From: Portulaca oleracea
Taxonomy: Eukaryota > Streptophyta > Magnoliopsida > Caryophyllales > Portulacaceae
Direction: 5' to 3'
Assembly (NCBI GenBank): GCA_029582165.1
Contig: CM055872.1
Span: forward strand, 28,380,243-28,444,242
Length of the DNA: 64,000 nucleotides
The translations under genes and the position numbers were made by a program. Of this stretch, positions 33,557 through 45,204 are shown piece after piece. The notes under the pieces were generated by a model. The model did no database searches. It was not told where the DNA came from and worked only from the letters and a program-made list of their open reading frames with translations. Position 1 is the first letter of the stretch. The number at the start of each line of letters is the position of its first letter.

Positions 33557-34966
33557 TGATGCATATTCATCATGCTTCAGCCTCACAAGGGGACGTCCAA
33601 GGTCCGCAGCAGGTGCATTGACACCACATTGGTTCAAAGATATGACTTAACTATTTCAACAATCCAACAATCACAAAGTTGGCTCAAATGTTCTCCAATC
33701 TACCTCATGGTAGTCACATTTATGAATGTAGGTCATAAAGGACTAACCCACCTTGGTTCCAGATGAATTCCCAATTGTATATGAATGACATAGCAAGCCC
33801 AGCAATTCCAACCACATGAGAGCTCAGGAACACAACTTATGCAACGGTTTTGTGAACTCAATATTTATTAGATTGAGGTCTTTGTTAAGGATGAGCCCTA
33901 GGAGTCTTTGAAGGGCATCATTTAAAGATTTAAGAAAGCGACCCCATGTCCATGATGAAGCACAACCAAATTCTAAACTTCAACCATATTTCAGTTTGTT
34001 TTGCCTAGAAAATCTGTTTTGACAAGTTGTGGTGTTATGCTTCGTAAATGCTCATTTGGTGTCCAAAATGGTTAATTCCAAAGCCATTGGAACCACTAAG
34101 ACTAAGCAAAGAGTGCACATGATTAATTTAGTGGGAGGTGTTACACAACCCAATCAGTCCGAGTATGTGGGGGGGGGGCTGTTCTAGGCATTATGGGTAT
34201 CTTGGAATCTTAAATGGCTATTTTGGTCTTTAATTTCACCCTATGCTCGAGTTACCTACACTAAATATATGTTCCTAAGATGATGTAGCAACTTTTGGAG
34301 GCTTGGGAGAAGTAATTACTCAAGACGAGGTGAAGATTACTTATGGAATTCACTACTTACAAGAGTTGGTCCAGTAAGATTCATCCAAGCAGCAACCTTT
34401 TGTTACGTGGCTTATTTTTGTGCTAAGTAATGTAATTAAGTATGAAACTTAGTCTAAGAAGCTCATTTAAATGTATTTTAGCTTAATTAATATAGTTTAG
34501 AGGTTTCTTCATCATTGGGAAACCTTAACATCTTAGTTTAGCTACGTGTGTGGCTACTTAGGTGTTGTATATATTCCAACTTTGTAATCCTTTGTTCATT
34601 TTTTGAGTTTTACGAATCAAAGTTAAGCTTGTTGCTTCTCTTTGTTTGTGAGTATCCAATAACTCTCAAATTTCCACTGCAGTATTTAGATTTGGCAAGT
34701 TTAGTGGTGATAGTGGAGTTTGATTCATACTTATGGTGTTGTGTTCTATATCCATTTGTGTGAGTTGAGTATTGCCCTTGTGTTTCTTGATGTGGTGTGA
34801 TCTGTATTAGCCAGGTCACAAAAGTATCTTTCGTTTTTTTTTCTTTTCCATCCTTGATTGTAATTTTCATCACAAAAAAAGCTTAGTTGACTTCAAATCA
34901 GCTTTGAAGGAAGTCTCTTGATGTTGTCCAACTCGTTCGACTCTGATTATAAAGTTGTCAATACAT
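33557..34966 (+). repeat. RT5 5' LTR
   Basis: About 1410 bp, starting TGATGCATATTC. The end has decayed (CAATACATAAG) and the following primer site is only partly readable (TTGGCATCAATGC). It contains a short poly-G run at about 34169-34178. Confidence 0.75.
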
Positions 34967-35022
34967 AAGTTTTGGCATCAATGCTAATAACTTTCTTGGG
35001 AGGTGCTTCTTGCTTGTGCATG

Positions 35023-36540
35023 TATGCCAAGCAATATAGGACAACAGAGGAAGAAACTGAGCCAGTTCTTAGGGAGTAGGTCGAAATGGAAAAGCAAGTG
35101 AAGTTCCAGTCTAGCATGCTCATTAAACACGTGTATTTGAGGCCCAAGAACCTCAAGGACCTTGAAAAAAACTCATCCTTTACCAATACCTTTGATGAAG
35201 CAAAGAAGGCTAAGAGTTCTTCAAGGAGGAGGCATAAAAAAGAAGAAGAAAATATGGAATTTAAAATCAAAAAATCCAGAATTTGAAGGAGATAATTACA
35301 TTTATCCTACCTGACATATGTGGTAATAATTTTTGTATACCCGACATTTGAGAAATAATTTTCACCCTACCTGTCATTTAAGTGATCGTAAATTTAAACC
35401 ACCTAGAATATATTATAATGGTTTTTAGTGGGATTTTCCGGCAAGTTTTAAAAAAATGAATAGGAAGTGACATGTTTACCCTTTCTATTAATTCATAGTA
35501 TTTTAAATTAAAAATGAAATTACCTATTTACTCTTATAGAAGACTACAGTGAGAAGAGTGGAGTGATATATTTCTTTTTTAGATCGACAATCTTTTCCCC
35601 TTTTCCCACACAAAACAATTGAAGGGTCAGTATTGTCATTTCAATCGCAATCTTAAGGGCAATTTGGTACTTTCACATAATTATATAGGGGTATTATTGT
35701 ATTTTTATATCTTCGATGACAAGTTACCGGAATTTGACACAATAAAACACTTTCACTAAATGTCAGGTAGGGTGAAAATTATTTCTCAAATGTCGGGTGT
35801 GCAAAAGTTATTACCACATATGTCAGGTAGGGTAAATGTAATTATCTCGAATTTGAAGGCTATATAGATCCTGAAATTTTCTTGGGTTGGTTACAAATAG
35901 TGGAGAGGGTTTTTGAGTAGAAAACTGTTCCTGGTGACAAGAAGGTGAAGCTGATTACTCTTAAGTTGAAGAAGCATGCATCGACGTGGTAGGCTAACTT
36001 GCAAAAGAGGAGACTAGCTAAGTAGGAGAATAAAATCAAAACTAGGGATAAGATGAAGAAGAAGCTCCAAGGAAAGTTCTTACCATCCATCAAGTTGAAG
36101 GAGAATTACAGCAAGTTACAAAACATGGTGCACGGTAAGAAATCTGTTGAGGAATATACTAAAGAATTTAAATATTTACTTTGAATATTTGCACTACCTT
36201 GGATGAGTTAAGTTCATTAGCTCACAAGGTGGAGAGACAAAGGAAGGAAAAGAGCAAGGAAGCATCTTTTCAATCCCAACCTCAGTCCTATCCTTATCCC
36301 ACACCTTATTATTCCCCATAAGAACAACCTACCTCCACAAAACTCCCAACCACAAAGAACTCCATACTCCAATAGCCCACTACCCCTAAAAAAAAAAACC
36401 AACCCTCTACTATGTATAAGCCATTAGAAACAAGATGAAGATGCTTTAAGTTCAAAGGATTTGGCCATATCGTTGTTGAATACCCAAATAAGACGATTGT
36501 GACCTTGCTTGAGTATCAAACTGCTCTATTTTTTTAAGCT
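35023..36540 (+). pseudogene. gag: RT5 gag, interrupted by MITE M2
   Basis: The N-terminal coil (EMEKQVKFQSSMLIKHVYL) precedes M2. After it: EFEGYIDPEIFLGWLQIVER, KKHASTW, SVEEYTKEF. The knuckle CRCFKFKGFGHIVVEYPNK (about 36438-36495) has lost two of its four zinc ligands. Stops are frequent. Confidence 0.75.
35289..35848. mobile_element. M2: MITE with about 92-bp inverted ends, Mutator-type
   Basis: 560 bp. The ends are inverted over about 92 bases with roughly six mismatches, beginning GAGATAATTACATTTA. Perfect 10-bp target duplication GAATTTGAAG (35279-35288 and 35849-35858). Long terminal inverted repeats with a 9-11 bp duplication are the mark of Mutator-like elements. No transposase inside. 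Each end contains the motif CCTACCTGACAT twice. Confidence 0.88.
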
Positions 36541-36599
36541 GAACTAGAAAAGAAGGAGGAACAACAAGAAACTAATGGAGAGCCAATTTATGATGATAA

Positions 36600-36846
36600 G
36601 ATAGAGGCAGGCCTAGATAAAGGAGAGTCCTTAATATGTGGAGGAAAAACAACCTCAAAGAAAGATTATCTTTCAATCTTATTGTACTATCAGTCGCAAA
36701 GTTTTGTCTCTGATTATAGATGGAGGCAACCGTGTAAATGCAGTAGCAAAATCCATGGTGAATGAATTAAGATTGCAAAGTATCCCCCATCCAGCCCCCT
36801 ATACTGTCTATTTGAGTTTGAGGGAAAACTCTATGCAACAAGAGTA
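36600..36846 (+). pseudogene. pro: RT5 protease fragment and deletion junction
   Basis: Frame 36638-36850: EEKQPQRKIIFQSYCTISRK, LSLIIDGGNRVNAVAKSMV, then PHPAPYTVY. It then passes directly to LSLRENSMQ, homologous to the end of pol near 10900 in RT1. This marks a deletion of about 3 kb of pol. Confidence 0.75.
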
Positions 36847-36847
36847 T

Positions 36848-38109
36848 TGATCATGCTTCACGTCCAATGTGCATAGAAGGTGCACTGATACCACATTAGT
36901 ACAAAGATGTGACTTTGCACTGATACCACATTGGTACAAAGATGTGACTTAGCCATTTCAACAACCCCAGAAATGCAATGTTGGTCCAATTTTCTCCAAT
37001 TTCCCTCATGGTAGTCAACTTTATGAATGGATGCCATAAAGGACCAAACCACCTTGGTTCCAAAAGAATTCCTAGCTCTATACGAATGACATAGCAAGCC
37101 AAGCAATTCCAGCCACATGGGAGCCTAGAAACATAACTCATTCAAAGGTATGTGATCGCAATATTTATTAGATTGAGGTATTTGCAAGGGATGAGCCCTA
37201 GGAGTCTTTGTAGGGAATCATTCAAGGTTTCCAACAAGCTACCCCATGTCCATGATGAAGCACAACCAGGTTCTAAACTTCACCTTCATTTTAGTTTCAT
37301 TTGCCTAAAAAATCTGTTTTGAAAACTTATGGTGTTTTGCTTCGTACATGCTCATTTGGTGTCCAAAATTATTGATTCCAAAGCCATTGGAACCGTTAAT
37401 GAGTCCTCTAAGGCTGCCCAAAGAGTGCACATGAATGATTTAGTGGGACATTTTCTATAGCCCAATCAATCTAGGTATGTCAAGGAAGATCTGTTCAGGG
37501 CATCTTGGGTATCTTGCAATCTTAAAGGGCTATTTTGGTCTTTTCACCCTATGCTCGTGTTACCTACAGTAAATATATGTTCCTAAGGTGATGTTGAAGC
37601 TTTTGGAGGCTTTGAAGAAGTAATTACTCAAGAGTAGGTGAAGATTATGCATGGAATTCACACATTACAAGAGCTGGTCCAGTAAGAGTCATCCAAGCAG
37701 CAACCTTTTGCTATGTGGCTTATTTTTGTGCTAAGTAATGTAGTGATGTATGAAACTTAGTCTAAATATCTCTATTAATGTATTTTAGCTTAATTAGGAC
37801 AACTTAGAGGTTTCTTCAAAATTAGGAAACCTTATGGTCCGCTTGGGAAGAGAGTTAGAAAGGAGAGTAGGAGTTCATAAGAATAAAGGAGGGTGAGGGT
37901 GTGAGAGTGTTTGTGAAAATAAACTATTTACCTTGGCTTCAGAACTCAATTAGGAGAGTTTATAAGAATAAGTATTTAATTGGCATATTTACCCTTTCAT
38001 ATTACATTTAATACAATAACATGGTATTAGACTCATACATTAGTTCTATACTCATTCTCTCTCTACCTCCTCCCCCTTCTCTCTAACTACTCTCTCTGTA
38101 CCTCCACTA

Positions 38110-38167
<58 letters not shown>

Positions 38168-38983
38168 CCCCTCACACACAAGAGAGAGTGCATTCGAGAG
38201 GGAGATGGATGTGTGTGTGTGTGTGTGCGTGTGTGCGCGCGAGAGAGAGAGGGGGAGGGGGGAGAGAGAGATATGAATGTGTGTGTGCGTGTTATGATTC
38301 AATTAGGATTAAGGGTAATATGGTCATTTTCTATTTTATTTATGTTATAATTTAATTAAACTGTTCCTTACACCTCAAATTGGGGTGCAAGAAAAAATAA
38401 CAGTTAAAAGGAGTAAAGGGGGTAATTCTCACTCCCCTTTCCTCTCCCTTACCCTCTCTCACTCCCTTCTCAAGAAGGGGTAAGGAGGTGTAAACACCCT
38501 CCTTAACCCCCCTTACCCTCCTCTCAAGCAGACCCTCAATTGCTTAGTTTAGCTAGGTCTGTAGCTGCTTAGGTGTTGTATATATATTCGAAATTTGTAA
38601 TCCTTTGTTCATTATCTGAGTTTTATGAATGAAATTGAAGCTTGCTGTTTCTCTTTGTTTGTGACTATCTAATAGCTCTCGAATTTCCACTACCGTATCT
38701 AGATTTGGCAAGTCTAGTGGTGACAATGGAGCTTGATTCATACTTTTGGTGGTGTGGTTTTTATTCATTTGTGTGAGTTGAGCATTTCCTTTGTATTTCT
38801 TGTTGTGGTGTGGTATGTATCAACCAAAGCACAAGATTATGTTTCATTCTTTATTAGGTTTTCTTTCCTTGATGCTGATTTTAATCACAAAGTCAACTTA
38901 GTTGACTTCGAATCAGCCTTGAGGGAAGTTTCTTGATGTTGTTTATCTTGTTGCACTCTGATTAGTGAGCTGCACATACATCA
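36848..38983 (+). repeat. RT5 3' LTR, enlarged by MITE M3
   Basis: Starts TGATCATGCTTCACG and ends CATACATCA. Apart from M3 (about 700 bp) it matches the 5' LTR. A duplicated block at about 36876-36905 and 36910-36939 (GGTGCACTGATACCACATT and neighbours) is specific to this copy. Confidence 0.8.
37835..38535. mobile_element. M3: MITE in RT5 3' LTR, PIF/Harbinger-like ends
   Basis: Absent from the corresponding point in the 5' LTR (about 34528). The ends are GGTCCGCTTGGGAAGAG and, inverted, GGTCTGCTTGAGAGGAG. Such GG(G)YC-G/T-TTGGGA ends recall Tourist-type elements, whose target is TTA; here the flanks are TTA and TCA, so the class is tentative. It carries a (CT)n run at about 38119-38166, (TG)n tracts near 38210-38230 and 38276-38290, and GA-rich sequence. 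Confidence 0.65.
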
Positions 38984-38988
38984 CATAT

Positions 38989-40059
38989 AGCCTTAGAATG
39001 TCCTAACAAGAGGGTTGTGACTAGCAAAATATCAGGCAACATTGTTTGTGGAACCTGAAGTTGAAGAGGAAGAGCAGTTCGAGGAGGAGCCAATGAGAGA
39101 ACCAATATATGATGAAGTAGAGGGTGGTCCTTATGAGGGAGAGATGTTGGTGATTAGGAGGGTTCTTAGTACCTCTTATGTGGAAGTAAAATAGGAGCAA
39201 AGGGAAGTTATTTTCCATTCTAGATGTACTATGAAGGATATGGTTTGTTCTCTGGTAATAGATGGAGTCAGTTGTACCAATGCAGCTTCTCAAGAGATAG
39301 TAGATACGATGCATATGGCTACAATCCCCCATCCAGCTTCTTATTATATCCAGTGGCTCAAATCAAGTAAACACATCCCCATTACTCAAAATTGTTTTGT
39401 ACGTTTCTCTATAGGAAAGAGTCATAATGATTCAATATGGTATGATGTGTTACCTATGGATGTTTGTCATTTGTTATTTGGAATGCCTTGAATGTTTGAT
39501 AGGTTGGTATATCATGATGGGAGAGCCAATATATATACTCTACTGGTGAATCACAACAAAGTAACCCTGACCCTTCTTAAACCATCCCATACCCTTTAAC
39601 CAACAAAAAAAAAAAAAAAATCTACTCATTGAACTTACCGTTGATCTGTTACTGGTTGTTGAGCATCATGAGTTTTGTTCCGTGAAATGTACTTTCATTT
39701 AAGGCCTTGATGAACCCCAAACTCCCCAAAATGACAATCCACTCCTAATCCCACTTCTAAAGCAGTTTCTTTTCCTATTTCCAAAATAAATGCCCCCAAG
39801 ATTACCCCCAAAGAGATATATCCTGCATAGTATCGACCTGGTTCGAAGGTCTATTCTCCCTAATAAACCAACATATAGGATGACCCGAGCTGAGACTGAT
39901 GAGATCCAAAGACAGATGGGAGATCTCGTCAACAAGGTTATGGTCAGGAAGAGCCTTAGCCCCTATGTTGTTCTAGCTCTATTAGCGCAAATGAAAGACG
40001 AGAGTCAGAGAATGTGTATTGATTGTAGGGAAATCAATAAGATCGCCATCAAGTACAGG
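38989..40059 (+). pseudogene. pol: RT4 protease and start of RT
   Basis: Continues RT4 after RT5. Linker FEEEPMREPIYDEVEGGPYE, protease SLVIDGVSCTNAASQEIV, DVLPMDVCHLLFGMP then a stop at 39490. After a poly-A tract (about 39604-39620) the pre-RT region reads PPRLPPKRYILHSIDLV, ILPNKPTYRMTRAETDEIQR and [18 protein letters not shown]. It is cut off at 40059. The protease triplet here is D-G-V, so this copy could not have been active. Confidence 0.8.
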
Positions 40060-43000
40060 TGTTCGGTTGTAGAAATTTGGGTTTCCTAAGAGTAAGGGTT
40101 GTCATATCCACGAGGATGATGTGTCAGGTTGGTAAGAAAATTGGTTTGGTAAGGTTTTCAATATGCAGAAAGTAGTAAATAATTAAAATAAACTAAACTA
40201 ATAGGAATTGAAAACAATCGAAACTAAAGAAACATGAATTGAAAAACTAAACTCAACCTAATTGAACAAGAACAAGAAACTGACCAAGAAAACGAATGCA
40301 TATTCAAAAACGAATGCATATTCAAAAAAACAATTAATAACAATGAATGTAAAAACTAAATTAATTACTGAATCAAAAGCAGAAAACATTAACCTTAAGG
40401 TTTGTTCTTTACTCTAATCTTGAATCTTTCAATCAAGAATCTTTCTCCCAAACAAACAAGAAATGTGTGATTTGGATTACTAAGACTGCTCGAATCCTCA
40501 CTTGAAGGGAGAATTAGAGGAACCTTAATCCTCCGCTTCACTAAAAAGTGGAATTTTTGTGGAACTAATACTAATGAAATTTAATTAGCGAGACAAAAAA
40601 TGAGAAGGAACAAGAATTGGAAAACTTGAATTCAATTGAAACTTGAAAGAAAAGAAAATTGCAATCGAGGAATTGAGAGAAAAACTAAAGAAAACTTAAA
40701 ACTAAATCTAATGAACTATTCTAAACTAAACTAAAAATAAAGAAAAACTAAAATCTAACCTAATGATTATGATCCTTTTCTAAGTCTAAAGAGTAAAGTA
40801 TCAAAAAATTACTCTAAGGTATCCTAACTTTTGGTGAAATGTTTTTCTGGTACCCCAACTTTTTAAAACTAATTTTGAGGTACCCTTACTTTTTGGTTTA
40901 GTAATTATTTGGTGCTTTTCCGGCCATTTATTTTATTAAGTGACCAAAATACCCTTGTTCTTCCCTTCTTGAAGAAGAAGAATGAGGGTATTTCGGTCAC
41001 TTAATAAAATTAATGGCCGAAAAAGCACCAAACAATTACTAACCCAAAAAATAAGGGTACCTCAAAATTAGTTTTGAAAAGTTGGGGTACCGAAAAATAG
41101 TTTCCCCAAATATTGGGGTACCTCCGAGTAATTTTTTGGTAAAGTATATATAGAAAAGTTTAGGAAGGGAAAACAAAATAAAAATGAACTCTAGCAAAAC
41201 CCTAATGGTCGTCGAGAAAAAAATAAGATGAAGTTAGCCAACACGGTCCGTGTTGGCCTACCACGGTCTATGGTCACTAATGAGTCCTCTTACCCGAACT
41301 AATACTTAGAATAAACATTCCAAAATTAATACTACCTAGCAGAGTAAGTATAAGCAACCTTCTACCTTACCCACACCCTAGACCATTTAAGGGTTCCCAA
41401 TATTCACCAAAAATTATTACATAATCGTCAAAAATTAATTTACATAAAAATAAACCTATTGATTTTTAAATATAAAATACAAAATTGTAAATATTACTAC
41501 ACCTTTGTTGTAAAGGCTACAACTCAACTTGCTGACATCCTATGAACTTGGTTCTCAACTTTCTGGAAATCCCAAAGAGTTTACTACGACTTCCATTTTG
41601 ATTACAAAACTCAAAACACACTCCAAGGGTCTAAAAGCAGCTCACAACATGTTGGTCCAACTTTCGACATGTTCCTAATTAACAATCTATAACTTGGGCT
41701 ATATACCTCAAACACTTGAACCGAAAATTTTTACTAAGGCCAACTCATGAAGGAACACGCAGACCAAGTTTCGTCAATTAAGACCTCCCACATAGTTAGT
41801 GGTGCATTTTAAAGTGACCTTAACGAAACTATCCTAAAACTCGATTTGTTATCTCGTTCTACCAATCCTAACTCCGATCAACTCCATCCAAGACTCCAAC
41901 CTTGGCATTCCGACACTTAACCAAGACCTAAAGAGACATCTTCTTCATTTTATGAAACAAAGGTCAAACCTTTATTATAAAATTGACATAAGCCTCAACA
42001 AGGAAATAAGTACAATCTTCCAAATTGATCATTTTTACTCAACTTAACTCAACAACAATATCCAATACCAACCATTTCACCCAAAGAAACCTTTATTATT
42101 AGCAACTCTCCTAAACACCTAATAATACAACAAGGGCTTGTGAAATCACATAATATGAGTTAATAGTAAAACTTTTTACCTAAAACTCGTTAACAATTGA
42201 TACTATAACTATTAAACTTAACAGAAACTAAATTTTTTTTAAAAAAAGAAACAACTGTTATCCAACATCAAGGGCCAAAATCCTAACTAGCAAACCAAAT
42301 TATAACCCAAAAACGTAGAACACATACCCATGATAGAGATAAGCATGGAACCATAACAACAAACATAGAGTTTTGGGTTTACACTACAAAAGAGAAGGGT
42401 CGGTGGTACTGGTGGCGATTCCGGCGACAAAGATGGTGACGGGTCATCAATTGCGGTCAGAGGCGACGGTGGGGGCATGCGGTCGTCGCGGCTAGCGATG
42501 GGTCATGCTTCACACAGCAGCACAACCACAACAGCGGGGCTAATCCTTTCACGCAGCCAGGCGACTGCTACTCCGGCGACAGTTGGCATGGGTCCAGTGG
42601 TGGCCTCGGTTAGTCGACGAGAGACAATGGTGGTGGTAGTGCGACGGGTGGTAGTGAGTGCGGTGCAAAAAGGAGAAGGGATATGGCGAGGGGGAGAGAG
42701 AAAGGAGGAAGGGTTGGTGATCTCGTGGTTCATGGTGGTATCGATGGTGGTCGGGGTCTGCTAGTGGTGGTGGCAGTGGCCTCGACAGTGCCAATAGTGA
42801 TGGTGGGTTAAGCAACTAGTGTTTACGGTAGTTGTTCCGAGCAACATTGGGAAAGAGAAAGGAGAAGGGGCGGCTTTGGTTTTGTGTAGAAACAAAGGGG
42901 TGTGGGGTATGAGAAGGGAAGGGAGTGGGAGATTAGGTTAGAGTTTAGAAAATTATGGTTTTAGCTAATAAAAGGGGTATTTATACCCATAATAATATAT

Positions 43001-43476
43001 TCAACATTATCAAAAATAATTTAAAATTTAGCTAAAAAAGAAAGGAAAATAATTTTATTAATATAATTAGATGTCAAAACACTCAAAATATTAAACATTA
43101 TAACTAATAAAATTAAAATTCTCACATAAAATAATAAAAGTAGATATTAATTAGTCACGTAAAATTACTAGAATACCCTTGCTAGTCACTCAACGATCCT
43201 ACGAGCTCAGGCATAAACCCAATAATTCCTCGAGAGTATGGAGTTAACTTGAATACTTCCTAATTTCATATTTTGCCCAACGATAGCTTAAAAGTTTCCA
43301 GACACTCAATCATCAAAATAGTTCTTAGTCACTATATTAGTCTTAGAACCACTAGTTGGAGTAACGATCACTTCCATCACCTATTTCAATCGCAAAAGGT
43401 ATAGGGTTATGCATTAAATAATATTTTTCCTTCGTACATCTCGCCCTGTATTTCCCCTAGCGAAAATAGTCGCCAC
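40060..43476. repeat. Unclassified AT-rich repeat that truncates RT4
   Basis: Starts TGTTCGGTTGTAG against RT4. No protein domain is found. Notable parts: a short direct repeat ACGAATGCATATTC at about 40293-40323; MITE M4; a hairpin CCAACACG...CGTGTTGG at about 41238-41256; a GGT/GGC-rich block at about 42400-42790 (no credible protein); then AAAAGGGGTATTTATACCC near 42968. The layout resembles LTR/leader sequence of another retroelement, but this is a guess. Confidence 0.4.
40802..41138. mobile_element. M4: long-hairpin MITE with 9-bp duplication
   Basis: 337 bp, nearly all in two inverted arms of about 160 bp. The ends are CAAAAAATTACTC and its exact inverse. Perfect 9-bp duplication GTAAAGTAT (40793-40801 and 41139-41147). 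The arms contain repeated GGTACC-type words. The 9-bp duplication suggests Mutator-type mobilisation. No coding capacity. Confidence 0.88.
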
Positions 43477-44672
43477 TGGAGTATATTGGGATTGATGGGA
43501 CCCGCCAAATCCAAATCATAAGTGATTCAGCCTCCCAAGACCCTGAAGGCGTGGACGGGTGTCTATCCCTTAAGATGGGGTGTGGGAGGCTCTTCAAAGA
43601 GAATCCCGCACCTATGGTCCTCAAAAAGACAATACCCAAGCCTCATGAGGCTCCCGATATTCGTTTGGTACAAATAAACCAACAAAGTCAAACTTGACTT
43701 CTTTTTGGGCTACTAACGATCAAAGACAACCTCAAAAGTATTTTAAGGCCCTAATGCTCATCGAGAAATGGGACGGGAATCAATCAAGGAATGAGCATGG
43801 AAATGTCATTAATCATAAGCGTCACGATCTTCACAGTGCTTGTGACGCTCGTGACATCATTCAGGAGCCAGAGTCGCGGCCTGACATCTCACGTCACCCC
43901 CGTGACTTCTCTCCCAAAGGGCTGAAGCTAAAGACAATGTCGCTCCCATAACGTGTCGTGTCACGGCTGCGACGTGGTGACAAGGAGCACTCGCAACTCA
44001 AGAATCCCCATGAGTCGCGCCGGTGACCTCCTTTGCCGCGGTCGCGACAAATCTACCTCACACTCGCGACCTTGAGGTCACGGCCGTGACTTTCCTGCCT
44101 TGCGATCTTGATCCAATCTCCCGAGGAGTGTCATGCTCGTAACGATGATGTCGCGCAAACAATGGTCAAGGATTTTTGAAGCGTTGCGCCCGCGACGAAC
44201 CATGGGAAAATCAGATTTCAGCTGGTTTTCCTCCTTTTGTTCCCCTCTTTTTTGAGTTTCCTCTTTTGCCCCTCTAACTTATGAAATGTAACACCCTCAT
44301 TTAAGGGAACCTTTTGTAATTTCACACCTCAAGTCTCTTCCACCTGAATGCCTCCATAAATACTTGACATTTAGAAGAAAGATGCTAGGCATTGAATGCT
44401 TATAAATGAAAAATTAAGAAGGTGGCTTTCTGTCCCTCTCTCAAAATCTTGTTTACTTTATCCATTCCTCAATGGTGGTATTGTAAGTCTTCTCTTTATA
44501 GAACTTGTGATGATTTTCCTTTATCAAATTCTATGTGGGTAGCAGTTCTTGGGTGGTGGATTTCCTTTTCGCCAAGTGCATATCAGGTTCAAGGTCATTT
44601 TCCGGGTTTAAATTCATCAACCTTCGTCTTCTCTAACTCATGCAACATCGAATCCCACCACGCAACGTTCCA
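43477..44672 (+). repeat. RT6 5' LTR
   Basis: Starts near TGGAGTATATTGGG and ends AACGTTCCA. Between about 43820 and 44200 it carries an irregular series of short near-palindromes of the type GTCACGCCCGTGAC and TCGCGACC, the most CpG-rich part of the window. Confidence 0.75.
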
Positions 44673-44674
44673 TC

Positions 44675-44686
44675 TGGTATCAAAAC
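44675..44686 (+). promoter_or_regulatory. RT6 primer-binding site
   Basis: TGGTATCAAAAC two bases after the LTR: the initiator tRNA-Met site with the GAG replaced by AAA. Confidence 0.65.
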
Positions 44687-44999
44687 TATGGTTTGGCTTG
44701 CTTGAGTTTTCATCTTCTTCTTCAATTCAAGTTATGGTTCAATTTCTCCAAGTGTATTGGAGTTATCAAAACCTATATTGTTGTGTAATTGTTGTTGGAT
44801 TCCTTGAAGTGTTGGGTGCATATTTATGATTGTTGGTGTTGGAGTTATTATGGTTGTTAGATGTTGTTGTTGTTGTTGACTTGAACACACAAAGAACCCA
44901 AATCACAACGTAAACTAACACAAACTAACTTACAAGAAAACCCACCCAAACTCAAAAAACATTTCCCAAACACGTGCCATCCATACCCGTCTCCGTGAA

Positions 45000-45146
45000 A
45001 TGGATGATCCCAATGACCCAAATCAAAGAAGAACAAGCCGAAAACCTGGGTTCCAAATGGGTGAATTGTTTGAGATGGCCAAAATATGGGGATTGGAATT
45101 ACAAGTTGGTTCCATGGAAGCATCACTTGAAGCCATTGCCGTCTAA
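45000..45146 (+). pseudogene. gag: RT6 gag N-terminus (before RT7)
   Basis: ATG at 45000 opens MDDPNDPNQRRTSRKPGFQM, then MAKIWGLELQVGSMEASLEA, ending at a stop (45144-45146). RT7 inserted 58 bp further on; gag resumes at about 49709. Upstream, 44690-44999 is a leader with a TTG/GTT-rich patch. Confidence 0.6.
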
Positions 45147-45204
45147 TTAGCCCAAAATAGTGTCCATCTACAAAATAAGCCTCATTAAATAAGGGGAGGC
45201 ACAC

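Larger units (their letters stand above)
33557..38983 (+). mobile_element. RT5: deleted Ty3/gypsy element nested in RT4
   Basis: Two LTRs (33557-34966 and 36848-38983) around 1.9 kb of internal sequence. The flanks are AATAT (33552-33556) and CATAT (38984-38988), a target duplication with one change. Gag and part of the protease are present; the sequence then jumps to the integrase tail (SLRENSMQ), so RT, RNase H and integrase core are deleted. Two DNA-transposon MITEs later landed in it. Confidence 0.88.
31288..40059 (+). mobile_element. RT4: Ty3/gypsy element split by RT5, truncated in RT
   Basis: 5' LTR 31288-32514, primer site at 32519, gag to 33551, then the nested RT5, then gag/protease/RT start from 38989 to 40059. 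The two halves join inside the gag zinc knuckle (…CQGLG on the left, IAxExPNKRVV-like on the right). RT stops abruptly after IKYR at 40059, where an unrelated sequence starting TGTTCGG begins. RNase H, integrase and a 3' LTR are not found in the window. Confidence 0.8.

Noticed and set aside
38087..38302. Minus-strand Ser/His/Arg-Glu repeat frame
   Set aside because: Translation of the CT, TG and GA microsatellites in MITE M3.
42477..42815. Three overlapping frames on both strands in the GGT-rich block
   Set aside because: Open because of GC-rich simple composition; translations are Thr/Val/Pro-Ser-rich with no domain.
44422..45204. Frames of 135 (plus) and 115 (minus) residues
   Set aside because: They cross the RT6 LTR end, primer site and leader, and run antisense to the RT6 gag start, so they are not genes.
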